A stretch of 64,000 nucleotides of DNA from Streptomyces sioyaensis (lineage in GTDB: Bacteria > Actinomycetota > Actinomycetes > Streptomycetales > Streptomycetaceae): the NCBI RefSeq assembly GCF_004122735.1, contig NZ_SDIF01000026.1, forward strand, positions 1-64,000, written 5' to 3'. Position numbers and translations under genes: made by a program. A model generated the notes under the pieces. The model made no database searches, had not been told where the DNA came from, and saw only the letters and a list, made by a program, of their open reading frames with translations. Below, piece after piece: positions 1 through 6,595 of the stretch. Every line of letters begins with the position of its first letter. The first letter of the stretch is position 1.

Positions 1-3
1 TCC

Positions 4-52
4 GCGGGTGGGTGTCCGGACTGCTTCGCTTTACGTCCGGACACCCACCCGC
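4..52. repeat. Perfect 18-bp hairpin with TGCTTCGCTTTAC loop (copy 1)
   Basis: Arms at 4-21 and 35-52 are perfectly complementary over 18 bp. The 13-nt loop at 22-34 reads TGCTTCGCTTTAC and is closed by GGAC/GTCC. The same loop and closing pairs occur on the opposite strand at 199-247, with a different outer stem. It could end transcription of a gene to the left of the window, or belong to a dispersed hairpin family. The structure is certain; the function is not. Confidence 0.85.
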
Positions 53-63
53 TCCGGCCCGCC

Positions 64-81
64 CCCTCCCGTAGGGGAGGG
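64..81. other. Short GC hairpin between the two shared-loop hairpins
   Basis: CCCTCCC at 64-70 pairs with GGGAGGG at 75-81 across a GTAG loop. No convincing coding frame fills 1-410. The frames open there are low-complexity and proline/arginine rich, so I treat the stretch as non-coding apart from these hairpins and the repeats listed separately. Confidence 0.5.
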
Positions 82-198
82 TGGGAAAAGGCCGGTGGGG
101 GTGAACGTGGCTGGTCAAACGCGCCTCACGGGTCGTACAGAACGGCCACGGTGGCCCGCCCCCACCCACCTTCACTCACTCCACTCACGGGAGCCGGA

Positions 199-247
199 GG
201 GGCCTGTTGTGTGGACGTAAAGCGAAGCAGTCCACACAACAGGCCCC
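199..247. repeat. Perfect 18-bp hairpin with the same loop, inverted (copy 2)
   Basis: Arms at 199-216 and 230-247 pair perfectly over 18 bp. The loop at 217-229 is GTAAAGCGAAGCA, the exact reverse complement of the loop at 22-34. Read on the minus strand, this hairpin has the same loop and the same GGAC/GTCC closing pairs as copy 1, but the outer 14 bp of stem are unrelated. Loop conserved and stem changed on both sides is the pattern expected when structure is selected. Confidence 0.85.
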
Positions 248-282
248 GGAGGTCCGTCACCGCACCCAACACCCACCCAGCC

Positions 283-391
283 CGCCGCAGGCGCAACGGC
301 GACAAACCACCACGGCGGGAAAGCCGACAACGTACGGCGCGCCGCAAAGCGCAACGGCGAGCAACACCCACGGCGGGAAAGACAAAAACGT
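283..391. repeat. Two imperfect ~50-nt direct repeats upstream of the methyltransferase gene
   Basis: Two copies with a period of about 58 nt start near 283 and 340. Each contains GCGCAACGGCGA, then a variable 8-nt segment, then CACGGCGGGAAAG (strongest blocks 291-323 and 349-381), and continues to a shared ACGT near 329-332 and 388-391. The second copy ends just before the ribosome binding site of the gene at 411, so the repeats fill its untranslated leader or promoter region. I do not recognise a named element. Confidence 0.7.
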
Positions 392-410
392 GGGGGAGAC
401 AATAAAGCGC

Positions 411-1685
411 ATGAACGACCTCGACGCTTTCGTCGGCCTGCTCGCCCCGGAGGGGCAGGCCCTGCTTGCCGAGTTGCGGGACCACGACCCCGCGGACGAG
501 CTCGCGGCAGCCACCCGGCTGCGCCGCGACCACCCCGCGCCGCTGGTCTCTGCCGCCCTCGGCCAGGCCCGGCTGCGTCAGCGCGCGGCGGCGAAGTTCG
601 GGGCGGACGCGCAGCTGATGTACTTCACGCCGAACGGCGTCGAGCAGTCCACCCGCACCACCGTCGCCGCCCACCGCGCGGCCCGGTTCGCCGCGCTCGG
701 CGTCCGTACGCTGGCCGATCTGTGCTGCGGCATCGGCGGTGACGCGCTGGCGCTGGCGCGGGCCGGGATCCGGGTGCTGGCCGTCGACCGCGACCCGCTG
801 GCCTGTGCGGCGGCCCGGGCCAATGCCGAGGTGCTGGGGCTCGCGGAGCTGATCGAGGTGCGCTGCGCGGATGTGACGGAGGTGGACACCGCCGGATACG
901 ACGCGGTGTTCGTCGATCCGGCGCGGCGCAGCAAGGCCCGCGGCGGCCGCATCTTCGACCCGGAGGCGTACTCACCGCCGCTGTCGTGGGCCGTCGAGGC
1001 GGCCCGTACGGCGCCGTGCGCGGCGCTGAAGATCGCGCCCGGGGTACCGCACGACGCCCTGCCCGAGGACGCCGAGACGGAGTGGATCTCGGACGGCGGC
1101 GACGTCAAGGAGGCCGTGGTGTGGTTCGGGTCGGCGGCGGAGGGCCGGGGCCCGGTCCCGGGCGGCCGCCGTGCCACTCTGCTGCCGGCCGGTGAGACCC
1201 TGCTCGGCGCGGGGTTGCCGGAACCGGCCGCCGCGCGCCCGAACACCGCCCCGGCCGGAGGCGCTTCGGAAGACCACGCCCCGGTGGGGCCCGTTGGGGA
1301 CTGGCTGTACGAACCGGACGGCGCGGTGATCCGGGCCCATCTGGTGGCGGACGTCGCCCGGCAGATCGACGGCCGGCTGATCGATCCGACCATCGCGTAC
1401 ATCACCGCGGACCGGCTGACGGCGACGCCGTACGCGACCGCCTACGCGCTCACCGACGTGCTGCCGTTCAACGTCAAGAAGCTCAAGGCCCTGCTGCGGG
1501 AGCGCGAGGTCGGGGTCGCGGTGATCAAGAAGCGGGGTTCCGCGGTGGAGCCCGAGGAGCTGCGCAGGAAGCTGAAGCTGGGCGGTGGCCGCAACTCCTG
1601 CACGATCTTCCTCACCCGGGTCGCCGGCGCCCCCACGATGCTGCTGGGGCACCCGGCCACGGACCCGGTCACGCCAGGTCGGTGA
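411..1685 (+). CDS. Class I SAM-dependent methyltransferase with THUMP-like C-terminus
   Basis: The 424-aa product starts at ATG 411, with GGGGGAG about 12 nt upstream. The frame is open further upstream, but that part runs through the repeat region and is not protein-like. Motif I of a Rossmann methyltransferase is at residues 103-111 (DLCCGIGGD), an acidic motif follows (VDRDP), and VDPARR at about 168-173 sits where related RNA methyltransferases have their catalytic DPP-type loop. The C-terminus (KKRGSAVEPEELRRKL, then GGGRNSCTIFLTR) resembles the THUMP-like domain found in actinobacterial homologues. An RNA substrate is likely by family, but the target base is unknown. The last 17 nt overlap the convergent gene ending at 1669. 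Confidence 0.8.
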   Translation: MNDLDAFVGLLAPEGQALLAELRDHDPADELAAATRLRRDHPAPLVSAALGQARLRQRAAAKFGADAQLMYFTPNGVEQSTRTTVAAHRAARFAALGVRTLADLCCGIGGDALALARAGIRVLAVDRDPLACAAARANAEVLGLAELIEVRCADVTEVDTAGYDAVFVDPARRSKARGGRIFDPEAYSPPLSWAVEAARTAPCAALKIAPGVPHDALPEDAETEWISDGGDVKEAVVWFGSAAEGRGPVPGGRRATLLPAGETLLGAGLPEPAAARPNTAPAGGASEDHAPVGPVGDWLYEPDGAVIRAHLVADVARQIDGRLIDPTIAYITADRLTATPYATAYALTDVLPFNVKKLKALLREREVGVAVIKKRGSAVEPEELRRKLKLGGGRNSCTIFLTRVAGAPTMLLGHPATDPVTPGR

Positions 1686-2034
1686 GGTCCTCGGCGTAGA
1701 TCTGGGAGAGCGGCTGCGGGCCGATGTACTGCTGGCAGGTGCACTGCCCGGCCTCGTACTGCACCGGCCGGTGGTCCTCGTCCCAGACCACGGCCACCTC
1801 GACCCGCTCATGGCATTTGCCCCGTTTGTCATGCTTGGCGAGGTGGTGGGTGCAGCCGCACACCGGCTCCGGCGGTTTGTGGGCGGCGGCCAGCTCCTGC
1901 CGCTCCTGGCGCGCGGACTCCAGCCGCTCCATCTTGCGTTCATGGCGGGTGCGCAGCGCCGTACGGGCGGCGTCCACGACCTTCGCGAATCCGCCCGCCA
2001 TGAAGAAGATGAAGACCCACCAGAACCAGTCCAC
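1669..2034 (-). CDS. Small membrane-anchored protein with Cys/His cluster
   Basis: The product is 121 aa from a GTG start (VDWFWWVFIFF) with GGGAGG 9 nt upstream. One hydrophobic N-terminal segment (residues 1-15) would anchor it. It is followed by a charged, helix-prone stretch (residues 20-55) and a C-terminal half rich in Cys and His: CGCTHH, KHDKRGKCHE and QCTCQQY. The two CxC pairs plus His residues suggest a metal site, which is inference. The 3' end overlaps the convergent methyltransferase gene by 17 nt, and tsaD ends 125 nt upstream of its start. I do not recognise a named family. Confidence 0.7.
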   Translation of the reverse strand: MDWFWWVFIFFMAGGFAKVVDAARTALRTRHERKMERLESARQERQELAAAHKPPEPVCGCTHHLAKHDKRGKCHERVEVAVVWDEDHRPVQYEAGQCTCQQYIGPQPLSQIYAEDLTDLA

Positions 2035-2159
2035 GGCCTGCCGCCTCCCCACGTGCGCGCCCAGTGCTGGTTGCCAGGGTAAGACCTCGGGCCACGCGCC
2101 GGGCGGGGGGAGGCGACAGCGCGCGAAGAACGACAAACGCCCTCCGCCCGCGGCCGTCG

Positions 2160-3290
2160 TCAGGAGTAGAGGTTGTGCTTGCTCATCTCGTGGACGTGGT
2201 CGTGGCCGTGGTGGTGCCCGGCCGGGGCCGCGGGCGCCTCGCCGGGCACGTGCGGCTCGGTGACCGGCAGCGACGAGTCCGCGGACAGGTCCCAGTCGGA
2301 GGCCGCACGGCCGCGGGCCACCATCTCCGCGCCCAGGGCGGCGACCATCGCGCCGTTGTCGGTGCACAGCTTGGGCCGCGGCACCCGCAGCGTGATGCCG
2401 GCGTCCTCGCAGCGGCGCTCGGCCATCGCCCGCAGCCGCGAGTTGGCCGCCACCCCGCCGCCGATCATCAGATGCTCCACGCCGTTGTCCTTGCAGGCCC
2501 GGACGGCCTTACGGGTCAGCACGTCCACCACGGCCTCCTGGAAGGACGCCGAGACGTCCGCCACCGGCACCTCCTCGCCGGCCGCCCGCTTGGCCTCGAT
2601 CCAGCGGGCGACGGCCGTCTTGAGCCCGGAGAAGGAGAAGTCGTAGACCGGGTCGCGGGGGCCGGTCAGCCCGCGCGGGAAGCGGATCGCGTCGGGGTTG
2701 CCCTCGCGGGCGTAGCGGTCGATGACCGGGCCGCCCGGGAAGCCGAGGTGGAGCACCCGGGCGATCTTGTCGAAGGCCTCGCCGGCCGCGTCGTCGATCG
2801 TCGAGCCGAGCGGCCGTACGTCGGAGGTGATGTCGGGGGCGAGCAGGAGGGAGGAGTGGCCGCCGGAGACCAGGAGGGCCATCGTCGGCTCGGGCAGCGG
2901 GCCGTGCTCCAGCTGGTCGACGCAGATGTGCGAGGCGAGGTGGTTGACGCCGTAGAGCGGCTTGCCGAGGGCGTAGGCGTACGCCTTGGCGGCCGAGACG
3001 CCGACCAGCAGCGCACCGGCCAGGCCCGGTCCCGCGGTGACCGCGATCCCGTCCAGGTCGGAGGCGGCGACCCCGGCGTCCTTCAGGGCCCGCTGGATGG
3101 TGGGGACCATCGCCTCCAGGTGGGCGCGCGAGGCCACCTCCGGCACCACCCCTCCGAAGCGGGCGTGCTCGTCGACGCTGGAGGCGACCGCGTCCGCGAG
3201 GAGGGTGTGACCGCGGACGATGCCGACACCGGTCTCGTCGCAGGAGGTCTCGATGCCGAGGACGAGCGGTCCGCCGCGTGAGTCAGCCAT
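2160..3290 (-). CDS. tsaD: tRNA N6-adenosine threonylcarbamoyltransferase
   Basis: TsaD (376 aa) transfers the threonylcarbamoyl group to A37 of ANN-decoding tRNAs, with TsaB and TsaE. The ASKHA-fold start [16 protein letters not shown], the metal-binding HLASH motif and the nucleotide loop [11 protein letters not shown] are all present. The C-terminus adds a His-rich tail ([11 protein letters not shown]), which could bind metal or simply be lineage-specific. ATG 3290 is preferred over TTG 3299 because AGGA lies 11 nt upstream of the ATG but only 2 nt from the TTG. It is the last gene of tsaB-rimI-tsaD; the rimI stop lies 5 nt before it. Confidence 0.93.
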   Translation of the reverse strand: MADSRGGPLVLGIETSCDETGVGIVRGHTLLADAVASSVDEHARFGGVVPEVASRAHLEAMVPTIQRALKDAGVAASDLDGIAVTAGPGLAGALLVGVSAAKAYAYALGKPLYGVNHLASHICVDQLEHGPLPEPTMALLVSGGHSSLLLAPDITSDVRPLGSTIDDAAGEAFDKIARVLHLGFPGGPVIDRYAREGNPDAIRFPRGLTGPRDPVYDFSFSGLKTAVARWIEAKRAAGEEVPVADVSASFQEAVVDVLTRKAVRACKDNGVEHLMIGGGVAANSRLRAMAERRCEDAGITLRVPRPKLCTDNGAMVAALGAEMVARGRAASDWDLSADSSLPVTEPHVPGEAPAAPAGHHHGHDHVHEMSKHNLYS

Positions 3291-3295
3291 GAGTG

Positions 3296-3910
3296 TCAAG
3301 TTCCTTGTACGGGGGGTGCTTCGGAGGAGGTCTGGGTGGTGCGGCGCATCACCAGGGCGTCGACGTTGCCGGGCTGGTAGTAGCCGCGGCGGAAGCCGAT
3401 CGGCTCGAAGCCGAACCGCTCGTAGAGGCGCTGGGCGCGGAGGTTGTCGACCCGTACCTCCAGCAGCACCTCACGGCACTCGAAGTCCGTCGCGGCACCG
3501 AGGAGTTCGGTCAGCAGCCGGGAGCCGAGGCCGGAGCCCCACTGGTCGCGGGCGGTGGCGATGGTCTGGATGTCGCCGGTGCCGTCGATGGCGGCCAGTC
3601 CGCCGTAGCCGACCAGCCGGCCTTCCCGCCCGTCATCGGCGCCTCCCCCAGTCGCTGTCCGGGGGGACCCCCAGCACGGCGGCATCAGTTCGGCGACGAG
3701 ATAGCGGCGGGTGGCGTGCGGGCCGCGCGCATGGGCCAGCTCGGACCAGAACATGCCCGGCGACCAGGCGTCCTCGGGGAACAGCTCCCGTTCCAGCGCC
3801 AGCACCGGCGCAAGATCCCACCAGCGCATCTCGCGCAGCACCAGGTCGCGGTCGCCGGGACTGTCCGGCGGCGCCGGGGGCCGGGGGTCGGGCGACGGGC
3901 GGACGCTCAC
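3296..3910 (-). CDS. rimI: Ribosomal protein S18-alanine N-acetyltransferase-type GNAT
   Basis: This 204-aa GNAT acetyltransferase carries the acetyl-CoA loop ([18 protein letters not shown]) and the motif B region [19 protein letters not shown] typical of RimI. The core starts near LREMRWWDL, so the N-terminus has about 25 extra, proline-rich residues. A low-complexity insert ([17 protein letters not shown]) splits a beta strand region. GTG 3910 overlaps the tsaB stop as GTGA, which indicates translational coupling. Its place between tsaB and tsaD is the usual actinobacterial order. The exact protein target is inferred from family. Confidence 0.88.
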   Translation of the reverse strand: MSVRPSPDPRPPAPPDSPGDRDLVLREMRWWDLAPVLALERELFPEDAWSPGMFWSELAHARGPHATRRYLVAELMPPCWGSPRTATGGGADDGREGRLVGYGGLAAIDGTGDIQTIATARDQWGSGLGSRLLTELLGAATDFECREVLLEVRVDNLRAQRLYERFGFEPIGFRRGYYQPGNVDALVMRRTTQTSSEAPPVQGT

Positions 3911-4581
3911 CGGGGAGTGACCACCTTGTAGTTGGCCGGGACCTGGGCGTCCGGGCGGCGCAGGTACAGCGGCTGCGGCGGCAGCATCTCCTCGCCCGCC
4001 GCCAGCTTCTGTGCGGCCAGCGCGGCCAGCGCGGCGGCGGACTGGTGCTCGGGCCCGTCGCGCCGTACGCCGGTGAAGACGGTGTCGTAGAGCAGCGCGC
4101 CCGCGCCCACGGCGGGGACCCCGGCCACCTCGTCGGCGATGTCCGCGGGGCGGTCGACGGCGGGCTCGGTCAGCCGGGTCGCCGGGCGGGGCGTCGCGCC
4201 GGGCTCGTAGCGCGCCCAGTAGACCTCCTTGCGGCGGGCGTCGGTGGCCACGACGAAGGGCTCGGTCAGCCCGGAGGCGTGGGCGAGGCCGTCGAGCGTG
4301 CACAGGCCGTGGACGGGCACGCCGAGCACCGCGCCGAAGGTGGCGGCGGTCACCAGGCCGACCCGCAGGCCGGTGTACGGCCCGGGGCCCACGCCGACCA
4401 CGATGTCGCTGACCGCGTCGAGCTTCCGGCCGGCCTCGGCCAGAACCCGGTCGACGGCGGGCAGCAGCAGTTCGCCGTGCCGGCGGGCGTCCACCTGACG
4501 GGACTCGGCGAGGACGCCGGATCCGTCGTGGAGCGCGACGGTGACGGCAGGGGTGGCGGTGTCAAGAGCTAGCAGCAGCAC
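3907..4581 (-). CDS. tsaB: tRNA t6A biosynthesis scaffold protein TsaB
   Basis: The 224-aa protein opens with LLLALDTATPAVTVAL and contains VGVGPGPYTGLRVGL, both hallmarks of TsaB, the inactive TsaD paralogue that dimerises with it. The start is GTG 4581. An AGG lies very close upstream, so initiation may be weak or the transcript may have a short leader. It is the first gene of the tsaB-rimI-tsaD operon. The plus-strand gene at 4718 runs away from it, so a divergent promoter should lie within 4582-4717. Confidence 0.92.
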   Translation of the reverse strand: MLLLALDTATPAVTVALHDGSGVLAESRQVDARRHGELLLPAVDRVLAEAGRKLDAVSDIVVGVGPGPYTGLRVGLVTAATFGAVLGVPVHGLCTLDGLAHASGLTEPFVVATDARRKEVYWARYEPGATPRPATRLTEPAVDRPADIADEVAGVPAVGAGALLYDTVFTGVRRDGPEHQSAAALAALAAQKLAAGEEMLPPQPLYLRRPDAQVPANYKVVTPR

Positions 4582-4717
4582 GCCTCAAGACTACGGCGCG
4601 GCGGGCGGTCTCCGTTCCGGTGCTACCGTCGCCCCCGTAGCCAGCAGCAAGCAGCCCGGCGTCAAGGCCCGGGACTCCCCGTCGGCGGCGGGGAGAGGGA
4701 GGAAAGGTGGCACAGCG

Positions 4718-5284
4718 GTGCCCGCTAAGAGCAGCACGATCGTCACCGCGCTGACAGTGGCGGCCCTGGTCGCGGTCGGGGTGCTCGGGTACCAGGCCTC
4801 GGCGTCCGCCCCGGACAGCCTCAACGAGGCCCGCAAGGACAGCCACCACGCCCCCAAGGACCACCGGGACCACAACGACAAGAAGGCCAAGGCCCCGGCG
4901 CCCGCCCCGGTCCCCGCGGCCTCCGGCACCGGTCGGCGGATCGTCTACTCGCTCGGCGCCAAGCGGGTCTGGCTGGTCGACGCGAAGGGCACGGCACTGC
5001 GTACGTTCGCGGTCACGCCCAGTACGGTCAGCCCCCCGACGGGCAGCTACGCGGTCGGCTCGCGGTCGGTGAGCGTGACGGGCTCGGACGGCATCGCGAT
5101 CGAGCACGTCGTGCGGTTCGCGGCCGTCAACGGCGTCACGGTCGGCTTCAGCGCCGCCGTGAACGGTTCGCGGCCCGCACCGGACGCGGGCAAGAAGACC
5201 GGCGGCATCCGGGAGTCGCGCGAGGACGGCAAGGCGATGTGGGACTTCGCGCTGCACGGCACCAAGGTCGTCGTGGTCTCCTGA
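4718..5284 (+). CDS. Exported L,D-transpeptidase-like protein lacking catalytic Cys and His
   Basis: The product is 188 aa from GTG 4718, behind GAGGGAGGAAAGG. An N-terminal hydrophobic segment (residues about 8-29) is an uncleaved anchor or signal, followed by a charged Lys/His/Pro linker (to about residue 66). The C-terminal domain follows the YkuD fold pattern: RIVYSLGAKRVWLVD, then a PPTGSYAVGSR turn, and an ending GGIRESREDGKAMWDFALHGTKVVVV. This ending aligns with the SHGCIRMSREDAKALWD...GTPVVV end of active enzymes, but the catalytic Cys is Gly and the preceding SHG is KTG. It is therefore probably a non-catalytic cell-wall or binding protein. An active-type paralogue lies at 9177-10004. 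Confidence 0.78.
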   Translation: MPAKSSTIVTALTVAALVAVGVLGYQASASAPDSLNEARKDSHHAPKDHRDHNDKKAKAPAPAPVPAASGTGRRIVYSLGAKRVWLVDAKGTALRTFAVTPSTVSPPTGSYAVGSRSVSVTGSDGIAIEHVVRFAAVNGVTVGFSAAVNGSRPAPDAGKKTGGIRESREDGKAMWDFALHGTKVVVVS

Positions 5285-5354
5285 CCACACCGGTCCCGAC
5301 CCGCAGGACCCGAACCGGGCAGGATCCTGACCGCCGCGCTGTCGCCCCTACGGG

Positions 5355-5627
5355 CTACGCCGCGTCCCGGCCGCCGGTGGACGCCGGCCTCGTTCCGGCC
5401 CCGGCTTCCTCTTCCCGGTCCTGCTGATCTTCCTGCGCGCGCTGCTCTTCCGGAGCGCCGGGCACCGCGGTCCGGCGGGCCTCCTCGGCGGCGTCGGGGG
5501 GCGTGGAGACGGCGCTGGCCGCGGCGCACGCCGCCAGCAGCTCGTTCATGGTCGGCGTCTCGCGCGCCTCGCGCCCGGCCGCCTCGACGGGCCCTTCAGG
5601 CGTAGGGAAGGGCTGGTGGGCCGACAT
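5355..5627 (-). CDS. Small hypothetical protein, possibly iron-regulated
   Basis: The 90-aa product starts at ATG 5627, with GGGAGG 5 nt upstream; this beats the in-frame TTG at 5654. The N-terminal half contains a short helix (NELLAACAAASAVSTPP). The C-terminal half is acidic and low-complexity (EEQRAQEDQQDREEE). There is no signal peptide or recognised domain. An iron-box-like palindrome and three direct repeats lie 38-77 nt upstream of the start, so transcription may respond to iron. The gene faces the plus-strand pseudo-transpeptidase, with 70 nt between stop codons. Confidence 0.6.
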   Translation of the reverse strand: MSAHQPFPTPEGPVEAAGREARETPTMNELLAACAAASAVSTPPDAAEEARRTAVPGAPEEQRAQEDQQDREEEAGAGTRPASTGGRDAA

Positions 5628-5664
5628 GGATGCCTCCCGGGGCTCCTGGGGCAACGCGACAGAA

Positions 5665-5704
5665 GCTAGGCTGGCTACTTAGGCTGATACTTAGGCTGAC
5701 CTAA
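5665..5704 (-). promoter_or_regulatory. Iron-box-like palindrome with three direct repeats
   Basis: TTAGGCTGACCTAA at 5691-5704 is a near-perfect inverted repeat (TTAGG/CCTAA) matching the right-hand part of the DtxR/DmdR/IdeR iron box. The motif CTTAGGCTG (rc CAGCCTAAG) occurs at 5678-5686 and 5690-5698, with a variant GCTAGGCTG at 5665-5673, giving a 12-13 nt period. The best target is the minus-strand gene starting at 5627. DmdR-type control is inference from motif similarity. Confidence 0.55.
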
Positions 5705-5843
5705 CTAGGGGTCTCTCCCCATGTCACCACGCCCGGCACCAGGTACGCAACATCTTACCGACGGCTTGTCGGAAACTACGGGCGTGCGACCGGTCGCGAC
5801 GCCGCTCCACAACGGCGCGACAGCCGGGGGCTCCGCCCCGCGG

Positions 5844-6371
5844 TCAGCAGGTCTCCAGGGCGGGCAGCCCGGCGTCCGCCCAGCGCGCGCCGAAGCCGGT
5901 CACCGTCACCTCACGGACGTCGTCCACGTCGTCCTCCGGCGCCCCGGCCGGGCCGTCGCTCCCCACGGCCCGCCCGATGACCACATGCAGCCGGTTCTCG
6001 GACAGCTCCTCGACCTTGCCCTCGCCCCACTCCACGACCACCACCGACTCCGGCAGCGAGACATCGAGGTCGAGGTCCTCCATCTCCTCCAGGCCGCCGC
6101 CGAGCCGGTAGGCGTCGGCATGCACCAGCGCGGGACCGCCGGTCAGCGAGGGGTGGACCCGGGCGATGACGAAGGTGGGGGAGGTGACCGCGCCGCGCAC
6201 GCCCAGGCCCTCGCCCAGGCCGCGGGTCAGCGTGGTCTTGCCGGCGCCCAGCTCACCGGTGAGCAGCACCAGGTCGCCGGGGCGCAGCAGCGGGGCCAGC
6301 CGACGGCCCAACTCCTGCATCTGGTCAGGGGACTTGACGGTGAGGTGCGCGATCGCGCCGGTGGTGCTCAT
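5844..6371 (-). CDS. tsaE: tRNA t6A biosynthesis ATPase TsaE
   Basis: The 175-aa protein has the TsaE P-loop TGELGAGKTTLTRGL, then SPTFVIARVH, HADAYRL and an acidic VVVVEWGEG segment, in the family order. It binds ATP and resets the TsaBD complex. ATG 6371 has no clear Shine-Dalgarno sequence. The C-terminus (residues 135-175) extends beyond the minimal fold and ends in a Cys (ALETC). It is the last gene of the minus-strand run alr-hydrolase-tsaE and is separated from tsaB-rimI-tsaD by about 1.3 kb. Bases 5721-5843 downstream hold no convincing gene. Confidence 0.92.
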   Translation of the reverse strand: MSTTGAIAHLTVKSPDQMQELGRRLAPLLRPGDLVLLTGELGAGKTTLTRGLGEGLGVRGAVTSPTFVIARVHPSLTGGPALVHADAYRLGGGLEEMEDLDLDVSLPESVVVVEWGEGKVEELSENRLHVVIGRAVGSDGPAGAPEDDVDDVREVTVTGFGARWADAGLPALETC

Positions 6372-6511
6372 GCCGCAAATGGTACGGCCCGGACGCGGTG
6401 GCGGTCCCGGACCGGGTGACCGGCCGGGCCGCCGGGCGAGTGGATCATGCCTGGTGGGGGCTCGAAGGCCGTGCGGGGCCGGTCCCGGCGAGGGACCGGC
6501 GGCCTTGCGGG

Positions 6512-6585
6512 GGCCGGCCTCCGGGCCACGTCGGACCGGCCTCCGGCCCACGCCACGCCGGCCCGGGCCACGCCGGAGGCCGGCC
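6512..6585. terminator. GC-rich inverted repeats between hydrolase and tsaE
   Basis: GGCCGGCCTCCGG at 6512-6524 and ACCGGCCTCCGGC at 6535-6547 can each pair with CCGGAGGCCGGCC at 6573-6585, giving mutually exclusive hairpins of about 11-13 bp. They occupy the 224-nt gap after the hydrolase stop. They may attenuate read-through into tsaE or simply be GC-rich spacer. The alternative pairing is visible; a regulatory role is not shown. Confidence 0.5.
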
Positions 6586-6595
6586 GGCCCGCCGC

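Noticed and set aside
207..410. N-terminal extension of the methyltransferase to 207
   Set aside because: The frame is open, but it translates the hairpin and tandem repeats. ATG 411 has a ribosome site and starts protein-like sequence.
5721..6419. Plus-strand ORF downstream of the iron-box-like site, 232 codons
   Set aside because: From 5844 it is antisense to tsaE. The first 41 codons have about 30% A/T third positions, unlike the >90% G/C of genes here. A short iron-regulated transcript remains possible, but not this protein.
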